In this document: positions 21,884 through 32,678 of the stretch, in pieces
Layout of the letters: each line of letters begins with the position of its first letter
How positions within the stretch are numbered: position 1 is the first letter of the stretch
Source: Locusta migratoria
Lineage: Eukaryota; Arthropoda; Insecta; Orthoptera; Acrididae
Assembly (NCBI GenBank): GCA_026315105.1
Contig: CM048750.1
Span: 73,401,797-73,465,796 of the forward strand
Direction: 5' to 3'
Length of the DNA: 64,000 nt
Notes under the pieces: generated by a model
Database searches by the model: none
What the model saw: the letters and a program-made list of their open reading frames with translations, nothing else
What the model was told of the DNA's origin: nothing
Translations under genes and position numbers: made by a program

Positions 21884-21923
21884 GGCCCACTTTTATTGTT
21901 ACTACCGTAACCTAAAGTGGGCC
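21884..21923. repeat. 40-bp nested inverted repeat
   Basis: GGCCCACTTT at 21884-21893 pairs perfectly with AAAGTGGGCC at 21914-21923. Within the loop, GTTAC pairs with GTAAC around TACC. This can form a two-stage hairpin at the end of the ~310-bp array. Confidence 0.7.
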
Positions 21924-21929
21924 AAAAAG

Positions 21930-22271
21930 GGGAAAAAAGAAAAGAAAAAAAGATTTGTTGTGACTGTTCGATATTTCTAATCATTCTAATTATACACTTA
22001 AAAATTTACATAACTAATGTTTCTAAACAATTCGTCGCTGTGTTTAGCTACATGAGACAAACAAAAATATATCAATTTTCTACATACATTGAATGGTAAC
22101 ATGACACACATCCCTCTGCTGTCAGAGAATTACAAGAAAAGATGCAATAGTTACCATGCTTCCGTAACGAGAAAATTACACAACGTGCTCTGATTACAAG
22201 TTGTTTCGTCTATTCGGCCATCACTTAAAGTCGCTAAAGAACGTGGCTCATTTCGGTGACGTAAGATACAG
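21930..22271. other. Unassigned AT-rich DNA
   Basis: No feature seen. Confidence 0.4.
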
Positions 22272-22286
22272 TGAATTAGTTCTGAG

Positions 22287-22466
22287 CCGAGCGGTCTAAA
22301 GCACCTCGCTGCGGGGCGCGCGGTTGCTCGCCGTGGAGGTTCGAGTCCTCCCTGGGGCATGGGTGTCTGTGTTTGTCCGTAGGTTAGTTTACCTAGGTTT
22401 AAGTAGTTTGTAAGCTACGGACTGATGACCACGCAGTTTGGTCCGATAGATTTACAGACATTTTTT
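22287..22466 (+). mobile_element. tRNA-derived SINE, family C, lacking the first head bases
   Basis: It starts at CCGAGCGGTCTAAAGCACCT, so about 15 bp of the usual GCCGCGGTGGAGTA start are absent. The rest is standard: GGTTCGAGTCCTCCC, GGACTGATGACCACGCAGTT, ending in a T run. A perfect 15-bp duplication (TGAATTAGTTCTGAG, 22272-22286 and 22467-22481) flanks it, so the 5' loss happened at insertion and not later. Confidence 0.9.
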
Positions 22467-22481
22467 TGAATTAGTTCTGAG

Positions 22482-23095
22482 ACTGATCGCGCGACGGCCC
22501 TGTAGTACACTATAGCGCACAGGTGGCGCAGTGGTATGTGCCATGCAACGAGCTTGAATTCCATAAAGTGGTGATAGGTGCGCCATGTTTGAGGCAAATT
22601 GGACTGCCGTCCGCTATGTTATGGCTGGTATGACACACCCACTAGAGAATTTTACCTATTTACACAGTTCTTCATTTTAAATAAAGAATGACTATTGACT
22701 ACAGATGTGCATGAAGTTCCGTCAGTATCTCCAGACTTTATCAAAGCTTCGAATTGATGAGCCAGATCGTATAGTCGGTAATCAAATCTCACGAACCTAT
22801 CAGTAATACACTTCCAGTTCGAAGTATAACAGTTAGAAGTGGTTTGACCCAAAAATGAAAATGCAGCTTTGAAAATATTTGTATGAATGGTAATGCAAGT
22901 TCATAGTCTAAAAGTGCTACGAAACTTATACAATGAACAGTAATTGTTGTGATGAACAAATATTATCATGGACTTGCGTCTGTTGTTACTGTGTTGTGAA
23001 CAACTCCTTTCATAAAGTCTAGTACACATTTATCTGGTGTTTATTAAACGTATTAAGTCCACATATTCGTAAAATTGCTGTTAAACGATTGGGTT
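22482..23095. other. Unassigned sequence
   Basis: A weak tRNA-like stretch (CAGGTGGCGCAGTGG, about 22519) may be another SINE relic. Nothing else is recognised. Confidence 0.35.
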
Positions 23096-23097
23096 GT

Positions 23098-23345
23098 GAA
23101 GTTTGCTTGACGAAATTTGAGTACAAAAACTAAAGTGACAACAAAATATTGCAGTTAAAAATGGGTCTGGGTCAGTTGCCACAAAAGTATTCCACGCCGA
23201 AATAAGCCGTCATTTGTCTTTCTGGAACAAGTAAAGTTTGCTGGGAAAAATTTGAATACAAAGTCGAAAGTAACAACAGAATACTGCAGTCAAAAATGCG
23301 CTAGGTCAGCTGATACAAAAGCACTATACACCGATATAATGTATC
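23098..23345. repeat. Short direct tandem repeat, two diverged ~130-bp units
   Basis: Unit 1 (GTTTGCTTGACGAAATTTGA... to GGTCAGTTGCCACAAAAGTA) and unit 2 (GTTTGCTGGGAAAAATTTGA... to GGTCAGCTGATACAAAAGCA) are co-linear. They also share GTAACAACA/GTGACAACA and CTGCAGTCAAAAATG/TTGCAGTTAAAAATG. Confidence 0.6.
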
Positions 23346-23349
23346 GTTA

Positions 23350-25163
23350 ATAAAGTACGTTGTTGCCACGCTGATATACGTAAATATTCGTTACAAATAA
23401 CACATACGTTTAACAAGTTAAAAAATTCCGGCTGTTACTATTGCTTCCACGACTTGCAATGATTATATGTGTAGCCTATTATCAAAGACGGACGTCTGTC
23501 GTTTGCGAGAAACTAAGATAAACGTTTTTAATTGTGAAACGTAGAGCTAATATGTTTATAAGCTGATTTGAGCATTATCAACTTTAATACTCGAGGATTT
23601 ATACCTGAAAGTGGCTAATATCAATTTGATTACTCAAACACCATCAAATTGTGTTTAAAATATAAATGTCCGTCTTTGAAACGAAAACCTGTAGGTGTCC
23701 GCTTTTGATGTGAACACGCTTTCAGATGTCCGTTTTTGGTACACAGAGATTCGCTTACTGCTGACGAGAATCTTTTACAAGTGTATAATCTGGGAAGTTA
23801 TAGGAATACCGACATAAAGTGTAAAATTTAGTGGAACTCTATTGCATATTGGAAAAATTAAGAACTACAATAATCATAATGATCTTTTTAATTTTATATA
23901 CAAAATGAAATGTTACGGTACTGAATCTCTAACATTTTTAGCATAAGGTCTGTTGAAACTGTCGCCAGCTTTTTACTTAAACATCCTTACGTTATTTCTG
24001 ACATCGATCTTTTTTCCAGCAAGTAATAATTTCGTACAACACACCTTGCAACAGAACAATGTAGTTTACAAGCTAGTCTTACCTCTGTTTCTTTTCATCG
24101 TGTCTCAACCGCTTCCTAGTTTTCCCTTTGGACGCTGGTGATATATTATGTTCCATTTCACTCGCTTTAAGATGGTTATTACTAATAATACTACAAAAAA
24201 TTACTGAAAATCTTAGGTACGTCCTAGTACCTGGCACATACTGTCGCCATATCTGATTTCCATGGTCATGTGATCATATACTGTGTTCCCTTGAGTGCAC
24301 AGTATTTCATTCAACAAGTATCCGAATTTGATATCAAGCTTTTATGTAGGTGCCCGCTTTTGATGTGAACAGTCAAATTTAACGTGTGATTTATGACGTT
24401 TACGAAAAGTTTAGGATAAAACGGACTTCACCAATGAAAAGAGCGGATAAACTTCCCTTACGATCGACTGCTAACTAAATTTCGACCATTAGGTCAGATG
24501 TCTAGGTTTGATATTAGGCTACTCATATGTTAACCGTGCTTGATCAAGTATTGTCAACAACAAATGAAAATATTTTTAAAGACGTTGTAGACACTCAAAT
24601 GTGTTTATTTTATTATTCAACAGATAAGATACTATTTCACCAATCACAGTAGCAACAGAAGAAGAAACACACAGACGCTAGGGAGAAAGCTGAGTCTTTT
24701 TTATTGTGTATTGTTCAAGGGAATTGCAAGATAGGTCATCTGAAGCTTACTCTTGGGGGAGTTATGTGCCATTAGCCACGAATTTTGTTTGTGTTTAGGT
24801 AGACAGAGATCAAACAACGCAAAAAAGCTGATGTTCTTGCTCGAAATATTTGTCGTTTTAACACTTCGATTTGAGTATTTAAATGCTGAACACACTTCAG
24901 GCACATAGCAGAGGCAAAAATTGCACGGAAAATATTTACTAAATACAGCACATACGATGGACAGACTCCTCTCAAGAGTACTGACCACCACCAGGTTGCC
25001 GCAAAGAGCGCTGTAACTTGTGTCTTAGCCACTCTATGAAATTTAAGCTGGTTGGTACCATCTCAGTTAATCCCTAGTTCCTGCAAGACAGTTCAGTGCC
25101 CGCACTGCAAGCAGACGTACGGTCGTTGTGACGGTGAGTTGAATACGCCGGTCGGTCCATGAC
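23350..25163. other. Unassigned sequence upstream of a transposase-like frame
   Basis: The phrase GTCCGCTTTTGATGTGAACA (about 23697) recurs as GCCCGCTTTTGATGTGAACA near 24352, a dispersed short direct repeat. About 100 bp just before 25164 may be the untranslated leader of the Mos1-HTH-type sequence at 25164. Minus-strand frames at 24701-25032 have no recognised motif. Confidence 0.4.
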
Positions 25164-25177
25164 ATGTCACAGTTTAA

Positions 25178-26228
25178 GGGGAGACGGAAGGCAACTGGGC
25201 TCAAAAATTCGATTTTTATATTTTAGCGTATTTGAAGTGCCTGGTATTTCCTGCGTGAAACAGTTTTTGTTTTATATAAATCCGACAATTTTTTCGTGAG
25301 TTATGATGGTTTTTCTGACTCTCTGTGCAATCTGGCCACGCCTTCCGTTTTGCGGAGAAAATGCACACATCATTCTTGTACTCCTTGTATGTTATTTCAT
25401 GCTTCTATTGTTTTTATCGCTTCAGTGTTTCCAACCCTGTATCTACTTTATTGTTCTTCTTAATGACATGAGAGACTTTATATTTTCCTTTCTACTTCCA
25501 CAGCAGTCTTATTCTTTGAACTGGCTTCCACCATGTTCATCTGCCTTCCTCTTGGATTACTGGCTCCAATGATGGTGTACCTAGGAAATTGGATGTTTTG
25601 GAATTATTGGGCATACAATCCAATGGAAACACGGCAAAATCCTTGGTGCAAATAAATAAAGAGAGAATCCGCAAAACCGATATTGCTAATTGCACAAAAG
25701 AAGCTAGACAGAAAAGAAAAGGGACTAGGAGAAGAAAAGAAGATCAGTATGATTCAGATTATGCTCGATATAGGGCAGGAAAATATTAGTGGTAAGTAAT
25801 TCTCATCAATAACTGTACTAGAACTGCAATATTAAACTTTAAATTGATTTTTCTCAAAACTACATTTTTTTACTTTCAGGTACCATTATTTGATAAACTA
25901 ATGGGTTTAGAAAGATGAAATTTGGTCTTTTTGTACTGAAGATGGTAATAAATCATTACAAGTAAATTGAGAACCACAAAACAATCATCGACTGTTTTGT
26001 AATAATTAATGCACTAAACAAGTTAAATTTTTCTGGTGAAAGAATAAAAAAATTTTTCTTCAAAACCATTTGAGTTATTATGTTCATTTTACTTGTAAAT
26101 GGAGACATATATATCATATATATGATGTAAAAATTTCGTTGTTTTATCACTTATAGCTGAAAAGCGTACCTATTCTAAGGGTAAAATAGCATTGGCAGAC
26201 TAGGGATAAAATTGCCTTCCGTCTCCCC
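25178..26228 (+). mobile_element. TTAA-targeting DNA transposon, probably Kolobok-like, non-autonomous
   Basis: The 1,051-bp element has terminal inverted repeats of about 17 bp: GGGGAGACGGAAGGCAA at 25178 and its complement ending at 26228. TTAA is duplicated on both sides (25174-25177 and 26229-26232). TTAA targets are used by piggyBac and Kolobok superfamilies. The TIRs do not resemble the piggyBac at 53751, and the interior keeps a transposase-like C-terminus (25559-25789), which I associate from memory with Kolobok-type proteins. Most of the coding capacity is missing. Confidence 0.7.
25559..25789 (+). pseudogene. C-terminal fragment of a Kolobok-like transposase
   Basis: The frame reads TGSNDGVPRKLDVLELLGI, then GNTAKSLVQINKERIRKTDI, EARQKRKGTRRRKEDQ and ends YRAGKY before a stop. 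The pattern (leucine-rich LG...T...L..I...RI, a very basic stretch, short acidic/Tyr-Gly tail) resembles the C-termini of transposases coded by TTAA elements. It has no upstream catalytic domain here. The family assignment is inference. Confidence 0.4.
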
Positions 26229-26410
26229 TTAAGCAACGGGAAAATACCAAGTTCTGCCAAAAATTAGGCAAAACCACTGCCGAAACTTTTGAAATGTTAC
26301 AGCAGTTTTACGGCGAGGACGCACTGAATCGCAGTGTTGTCTTTAGGTGACATCGACGTTTTGTGCAAGGACGGGGTAGTGTGGAACATGATGTGCAACT
26401 GTTTGCATAT

Positions 26411-27156
26411 AGAACGGTAGGCGCGATCGGTGTAAACATGCCCACGCTGTAGAACTAGTGCTGCCTCTGCGTGGGCTCAGTTGTTCATTCTGTTTGCTAA
26501 AAGATAACTTCAGTATACTCTCTAAGTACTCTCTCTCTCTTTCTCTCTCTCTCATTAAGAGCTGGACGAGTTAACAGAGCCATCATTTACTGCAATAAAT
26601 TTTCATTCTTAACTTGTTCTGTAGCAAAACGTTCTCAGGAATGTGTTTTATATATTGTGTTAGCCTGCATTATCAAGTGTAACTTGCTACCTCGCCTTTC
26701 AGTGTGTTAATTTTAGAATATAATCTTTTATTTTAACTGAACTGTTCTTGTGATCTGTAGTCTTTCCTCGTTGCTATCAAGCCCTGCTAGAAGAGGTTCG
26801 ATGCTGGCAACGGTCATAGCAGTAGAAGATTTTCAGTTAAGTGTAACTGTTAATTGGGGAGTAGAAGTTAGGCAGGTTTATTAGTTCTAGCAAATTCGTA
26901 CTTTCATAAGTAACAGCTACAAAACGAATAACAGCCTTCTCCGCGACTGTCCTTCACTGTGGATGTAGGTGAAGCAACAAAGCCTGACCTTGGTGCAAAT
27001 TTACATGCGTCATAGAAAGTATCTCAAATGTTCCGTTGTTTTAATTTACATCATGCAAATTTCTGTCACTGCCTTTTTTCTTCTCTTATTCCATATGTAG
27101 GAAGTATGATATTTGCAGGATACATTCCCATGATTCCTACACAAGGTATGCAAAGG
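26411..27156. other. Unassigned sequence with a CT microsatellite
   Basis: A (CT)n tract interrupted by TTT lies at about 26527-26554. No other feature is recognised. Confidence 0.45.
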
Positions 27157-27167
27157 AGGTAATATAT

Positions 27168-27197
27168 TTAGTCCCCTCAAAAACCAACAACAACAAC
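27168..27197 (+). repeat. 30-bp micro-insertion with (ACA)n end
   Basis: The 30-bp insert starts TTAGTCCCCTCAAAAACC and ends in ACA repeats. It is flanked by a perfect 11-bp duplication, AGGTAATATAT at 27157-27167 and 27198-27208. The ACA tail matches the RTE 3' end, and TAGTCCCCTC occurs in the SINE-like tail at 45881-45926. It appears to be a retroposed 3' tail with almost everything else missing. Confidence 0.75.
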
Positions 27198-27208
27198 AAG
27201 GTAATATA

Positions 27209-27945
27209 TCTTCTGTAAATTCGTCCTGGAATACCACGTGGTGCGAAACGCCGTATTTTTTCCTTCGAACATTCCGAGCATGCTCGAAGCACTTCTGTTA
27301 GTCACTGTAGAGTATATTAAAAATATCCTTTCACCTCATTTATCATTACATGATCTAAGTCACTAGCGAGATTGCCAGACTATACACGTTTCGTCTGCTA
27401 GTAATGTAGTCTTTGACGGCATAGCGAATGTATATCTATGCTTTACTTTGTACGTGTTCCTAAACTGACCAATAGGACCGAGAAACAAAGCACACTCGTG
27501 TATCTTCCAGTTGCGGGGGTTACACTGTATACAGTTATCATTCTGTTTGTTCAAATTCAACGATTTTGCCTTTTATAATGAAAATCTCTGCGTTTCAACA
27601 TATTAAGAATTTATGATGAGAACATTATTTGCTAGCTTGCTGTGATGTAATACTTTAGTCACATACTTTTCAGCTCTATAGAAGTGCTTCCTTTTTGACC
27701 AGGCTTGATGAAACCAGAGGACTTTCTTTGTTTAAGAATCGTCCATGGCTTAAGTTGCTTCTTAGTTACTGAGTATTACCAAGGGGGCTAGAAATTACTT
27801 GCGGACCCCAGTGTGTCGAACACTTTTTGTAAGTATGTGTGAAGAACACAACAGGGAGTTTTCTCTATAAGAAAAGATGCCATCTAGTTTTAGATTGTGC
27901 TAACAGATTTGACTGCTTTCGTAGCAGTCATGCATTAGTCATTAC
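27209..27945. other. Unassigned AT-rich DNA
   Basis: No feature was seen other than a short palindrome, CGAGCATGCTCG, near 27278-27289. Confidence 0.4.
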
Positions 27946-27947
27946 CT

Positions 27948-28340
27948 AATGTTCCCTCTGAAACTCTCAGATCCTCAGGTTCTTCCAATTTATATAGGTT
28001 CGATATCATTACTTTACTAACTTTTTCAGTTTCTTCAGATTTAGTCCACAGTTAATAAACAATATGTTATGATCATAATCTATGACTGCCCCTGGACATA
28101 TATCTTTAAAACATGGTTTCGAGACCTGTATTAATATTATAAAATCATTCTGGAACAATTCTTCGCCGGCCGCGGTGGCCGAGGGGACTGAGGCGCTTCA
28201 GTCACGGTCCGCACGGCCACCGCGGTCGGGGGTTCGAATCCCCCCTCGGGCATGGATATTTGTGTCGTCCTTAGTCTTAGGTAGTTCATAAGTAGTTTGT
28301 AAGTTTAGGGACTGATGACCCCGTAGTTAAGTCCCATAAG

Positions 28341-28400
<60 letters not shown>

Positions 28401-28990
28401 CTATTTGTACAACATTTCTTCGTGATTTTTAAATCAACTGATTGCGTTGATTAAATTGTACTCTGTGCAAAATTCTTCCAGGATACTTCCTCTTTGATTC
28501 ACATTTCACCTACTATTTTTCATTCTCTTCCTTTCCCTACTACCGAATTCAAGTTCCCCATCACAATCAAGTTTACTTCTCCCACTACCGTCTGAATAAC
28601 TTTCTTTACCTCATTATACTTTTCATCAATCTCCTGATCATCGGCAGAGCCATTTGACACATAAATTGCACTACTGTGGTCGGTGTTCTTCGTGTCTGTC
28701 TACGATAATGCGTTCAGTATGCTGCTCATAGTAACTTACTTGCATCTGTAGTTTTTTATTCATTACCCGCATCTGCTTTTGTGTTGATAAATCTTTACTC
28801 ACTTCACCAGAAATCCTATTCATCCTGCCATCAAACTTCACTATTCCCCTCCATATATAACTTCAAAGTATCCATTTACCTTTTCAATTTTTTTACCAAT
28901 CAGATTAAGTGATAGAACATTTCACTCTAGGATCAATAGAAAACCAGTTTAGTTTTTCCTGATGACGACATCCAGTTTTTACTTTACAGC
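27948..28990 (-). pseudogene. Old RTE-type LINE fragment (endonuclease region), split by a SINE
   Basis: The two parts (27948-28164 and 28397-28990) are co-linear, at clearly lower identity, with 42490-43360, the endonuclease-coding part of the intact minus-strand RTE copy. Shared phrases include CTACTACCGAATTC and GTGCAAAATTCT. Many substitutions and indels destroy the frame. It is a much older relative of the two intact RTE elements, later hit by the SINE at 28165-28396. Confidence 0.7.
28165..28396 (+). mobile_element. tRNA-derived SINE, family A, with a 52-bp poly(A)
   Basis: This is a full-length family A copy: head GCCGGCCGCGGTGGCCGAGG, B box GGGGTTCGAATCCCC, tail GGACTGATGACCCCGTAGTT. 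It ends GTCCCATAAGCTTT followed by an uninterrupted run of about 52 A (28345-28396) in place of the usual ACAAACATTTGAACA. The pure long A run suggests a young insertion. The flanking duplication is not clean (AATTCTTC and AATCTTCT). Confidence 0.85.
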
Positions 28991-30150
28991 AAATAACAGA
29001 AAAACGGAGAGACTTTAATAAAGAAACACACAGTGCTTTTATCGATTTTTTAGTCAGTGTCAATAGATAGATTCTCTGGGAGATAATGACGAATCGTGGA
29101 TATCCGAAGCAACTAAATGCGATAAATTAATTATATATAAACACAAATAACACTCTAGATCTGAATACAAAAAAAAAAAAGACTAATGAGACACCAACTA
29201 ACAAAGGAGTTCGACAAGGCTTCTGTATCTCTCCAAGTTTGTTCAACATGTACATGAAGGAAATAATATGTATATAGAATTTCAGAAAGGTTTTTACCTA
29301 AAAAGGAACACTCTTCTAAATAATTTACTATATGCTGATGATGCAGCGATTCTAGCAGATAAGGAAGATGAACTTCAGAAAGAAACCCCTTACTAAAACA
29401 AATGAGTGCAAAATTTGACATGAAAATCTCAAATGAAAAAACAGACAAGGAGATTTATGGGAAAAGAACCAATAAGAACCAAAATAGATCAGAAAATTTT
29501 AAAGCAAGTAAACCATTTTAGTTATCTCGGATATAAGATGATATATGGGTGAGGCAATAATATTGACCCTGGAGTTGCGTAAAGTTAACATTAAACCTTT
29601 AGGCAGTTCCAACTGTTAACAACCGGTGGCCAACACTACGGTTGTGGTGTGATGATGGTCATGCAAGTGACCGAAACAGGTTGCCAGTGAAATAAAAAAA
29701 GTGTGATCTAGATTTCCTTGTTAATTGAATTAAAGGTATTGAAATTAAGCTTAAAAATTCAGCTGGGTATGTGGAACAATTAACAGAAACCTAACAAACA
29801 GAAAATACACCCAAATTCTACAAAACCGTTGCAGTTCCCACATTGCTCTATGGAAGTGAGACCTAGGTGATTACAAAGAAGTGAGCAAGCCGTGTTCAGA
29901 CACAAGAAATGAATTTCCTGAGAAGATTTAAAGCCAGCACAAGAGAAGACAGGCTAATAAATCAAGATTAGAGAATAACTACACATCTTTAACGTAAATT
30001 GTAAAATTAGAGAATACAGAAGTAAATGGAACAAACACCTAGAAAGAATGGAAAGCGGAGAGACTTCCCTTAAAGGCAAGAAATTATAAGTGCCATGGAA
30101 GAAAGGCAACTCCAGCGTAATACTCGTACTTAAAAAATTGAAAATAGAAT
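28991..30150 (+). pseudogene. Decayed LINE reverse transcriptase
   Basis: With frameshifts and stops, the plus strand reads QITEKRRDFNKETHSAFIDF, ILWEIMTNRGYPKQLNAI, TNKGVRQG, SPSLFNMYMKEII and LLYADDAAILADKEDELQ. After an interruption it reads KFYKTVAVPTLLYGSET and MNFLRRFKASTREDRLINQD. These are LINE RT blocks in order, including the YADD catalytic box and the LLYGSETW C-terminal block. It runs opposite to the RTE relic just upstream, so it is a separate element. About 200 bp near 29545-29750 are foreign. Confidence 0.65.
29545..29750 (+). repeat. Insert in a dead LINE, with a hairpin-type retroelement tail
   Basis: The RT homology is interrupted here. The insert carries GATGATGGTCATGCAAGTGA then CCGAAACAGGTTGCCAGTGA and AATAAAAAAAG. 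GGTCA can pair with TGACC. The 'GATGATGG...CCGAAACnGGT...AATAAA' arrangement is a common retroelement 3' tail in arthropods. The limits are approximate. Confidence 0.45.
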
Positions 30151-30786
30151 AAAATAAAATAAAATTGGAGCCGAAAATAATTTGTGATTCTTATGATGGG
30201 ACCGAGTTATGTGAAACAATCTCCTATTCTGAAATCTAGGAATATGTAAACCACTCGATACTAATATTTATATGTTATCGTGTATGTATGTACGAACTTA
30301 CGCATCGTGAATGTTATCGTGAGTTGAATATTTTATGGAAGATTGTGCCCTTGGAAAATAAACAGCGATCAAAAATTTCTGAATAATATAATAATTTTAC
30401 TGTACCTAATCTGTAACATGTACCTTCTCTGTAAACAATGATGCTGCCATTTGAACGTAACTAATTAAACGTAGCAAGACATAAAGAAGTCGCTCCAAGG
30501 AAAAGTACGCATTAACAAGTATGATAATTTCAATCATCGAGTTGCCATCGAAATGTCAAACGATGATAAACCATTACCATGGTTAATAGTCAGTGTATAT
30601 ACAACCAAGGAGACTTCACATCTTTCACTGACAAATAGAATGCTTTCTCCATGGCTACCGTCCGTAACGACCATCTTTGCAACGGTGATACACCGTCGCC
30701 ATGGATGTTGAAGTGGCGTCCTGCAGACTATCTTTACTTTGCTATCTTGCCTCGAAAGCCCCATAGTGGGCAGTCCACTGTTCAAA
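30151..30786. other. Unassigned sequence
   Basis: No gene or repeat was recognised. Confidence 0.4.
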
Positions 30787-30796
30787 TGAGCCCTGT

Positions 30797-30987
30797 TCAA
30801 ATGATTGCATAGCTTATGGGACTTAACTATGGGGTCATCAGTTCCTAAACTTACAAACTACTTATGAACTAGCTAACACTAAGGACGGCACAAATATCCA
30901 TGCCCGAAGGGGGGATTCGAACCCCCGACCGTAGTGGCCGTGCAGACCGTGACTGATGTGCCGCAGTCCACTCGGCCACCGCGGCCG
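30797..30987 (-). mobile_element. tRNA-derived SINE, family A
   Basis: A full-length minus-strand copy flanked by a perfect 10-bp duplication, TGAGCCCTGT at 30787-30796 and 30988-30997. B box GGGGTTCGAATCCCC and tail module GAACTGATGACCCCATAGTT are present. Confidence 0.9.
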
Positions 30988-31344
30988 TGAGCCCTGTCAT
31001 TGATCATTTACAGTTATGTACGTTATTTATTTTTACAATATGTTTTCATCCTTTAACATATATAATTGTTCCTATTGTTAATATCTAATCTAATGTTGCA
31101 AATATTAACGAAGAGCACATGCTTTTACCCAATATTCAAACCCATTGGTGGGAATTGGCGGCAACCTAAAGACGATGAGCGAGGCCTACACTATATTAAG
31201 TCCAAGCATCCCAGCTATAGCCAACAGTGTTGCTCATCAAGAGACGGGCCAGCTCACCCTGGATGTACAAGCTATAATTTTATTATTATAGTTTGTCTTC
31301 GTATTATTTTATAATTGTATAGACATATTTTTCCTCTTTACACA

Positions 31345-31405
31345 CATAATCTGAGGATGATCTTTATAGATCGAAACCTGACATCAGAATAAAATAAAAT
31401 AAGTA
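31345..31405 (+). repeat. Hairpin-type retroelement tail remnant
   Basis: It reads CTGAGGATGATCTTTATAGA, TCGAAACCTGACATCAG and AATAAAATAAAATAAG. GATC can pair with GATC across TTTATA. It matches the tail arrangement at 29545-29750. Confidence 0.45.
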
Positions 31406-31599
31406 TCATATTGCAATCTAGACTGTTACAACTATTATATTATCGTGTGTTAAGTGAGAAGTTGTGTTTCACAGCAGAACTGATGCACTATTTTTATTTA
31501 GCGTCTCTGGAACGCTACTGCAAAAATTTTACTTCTGATTAGAAATAAAAAGTGAGACATTTAGATGAAATTTCCTTACGTAACGCGTAACAGAGTTCA

Positions 31600-32480
31600 T
31601 TCAACGTAACCAGCGGATCACGTGACACGCTATGCTGGGTCCAGGTCGCGGGATATGTTACTTATCCGCATTTCTGCTCTGCTGGTCTTGGCTGCATCCA
31701 CTCGATTAGTCTGAAAAACACAGGGGGGCAAAAAAAGAGAGAAGTCAGCGAAACATTGTGTACGTATCACTTACCTGTCGATACGACTCAACACACAGCC
31801 GATACGTCCGCGATTTTTCCCCAAACGAATTTATTTAAATTTCGTTTTGTTTCGGAGGCGTTTCGCAGCGTAGCAGGGACGCCGGGAGGCAGATCAGGGC
31901 TTGTTTCGTTTGCCACGGACTCGTGCAGTAGGGCTCCAAGCATGCGGAAGATAATATCTGGTTTAAAAAAAAAAAAAAAAACTGTATATATACACACAGG
32001 TAAATCTCCGGCGTGTAGATGTGCCGAAATTTTTGCAAACTGCAAGCATCACTTAGCTGTCAATGGAAGTCGCTGCCGCACCAGTACGCTTTCAATTTAG
32101 CGGCACGTATTTGTTTATAAATATTTTTGCAGTGCGTTTACTTAGCCCGCGGGTGGCCACGTCCCGGCAGGCAGCGCGCCCTGACCTGACAATGCACCGT
32201 CTCCACCGCCGACTCCAGCCGCTACCGCGCTTCTCTCCCCCGCCCTCTGCGGAAACAAAAAAGAGAAGCGCGTTTCAAATTCGATATCGTATCGGCAGAC
32301 AGAATTGACTGGCGCTGTTTGTGAGGGCCGCTGACAGTCGATCAGATCGCGTCTGCAGTTGAGAGGCCGCGGCGTTTCTGACTCGCATCCGATTCTGTTC
32401 CTTTTCTCGCCGGTTACCAGCTCAACTCGAAAGCCCACATCTGTGGCTGTGCCATCTCCCCGGACACAAGAGAGCGTTTA
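31600..32480. other. GC-rich island
   Basis: The block is CpG-rich relative to its flanks, most strongly at 32130-32430. It contains an E-box palindrome TCACGTGA (about 31618-31625) and a pure A run at about 31964-31980. Overlapping open frames on both strands reflect composition. It may be a promoter region, but no exon can be defended. Confidence 0.4.
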
Positions 32481-32678
32481 CGCAGAATCCAGATAAACCT
32501 GAAGTCCTACATGTAGGTCGCTCAGTGGCTGCGCATCCTAAGTGATCACTTGTTCAGTGAACACCCGGAAAGAAGCTCTTCGTGAAAAACAGTAAATAAA
32601 TAAAACAAAAAGTGATTCTTAACTGTCATTCTTCGTTTTCTTTCTCTATCAAAGCACTTTATATGCACATCTATGTAT

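Larger units (their letters stand above)
25164..26410 (+). pseudogene. Mos1-type HTH (mariner-derived) reading frame, split by a transposon
   Basis: The frame begins ATG TCA CAG TTT at 25164 and, after the insert 25178-26232, continues AAG CAA CGG. It reads MSQF then KQRENTKFCQKLGKTTAETF, EMLQQFYGEDALNRSVVFR, a stop, HRRFVQGRGSVEHD. This is the helix-turn-helix domain found at the N-terminus of mariner transposases and of SETMAR/GVQW-type derived proteins (KFC.KLGK...ETFEML..AYG..AL....VF.WH.RF..GR.SVEDD). The family's Trp in 'FRWH' is a TGA here, so this copy was probably dead regardless of the insertion. Confidence 0.7.

Noticed and set aside
24701..25032. Two overlapping minus-strand frames as a small secreted or membrane protein.
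   Set aside because: They are hydrophobic in parts but have no recognisable family, and the region looks like the leader of a transposon-derived sequence on the opposite strand.
27278..27289. The palindrome CGAGCATGCTCG as a regulatory site.
   Set aside because: It is a single short palindrome with no second copy or context.
28165..28260. Many tRNA-like sequences with good A and B boxes as genuine tRNA genes.
   Set aside because: All are followed by the same SINE body and tail and several have target duplications. Acceptor stems do not pair and no Pol III terminator directly follows.
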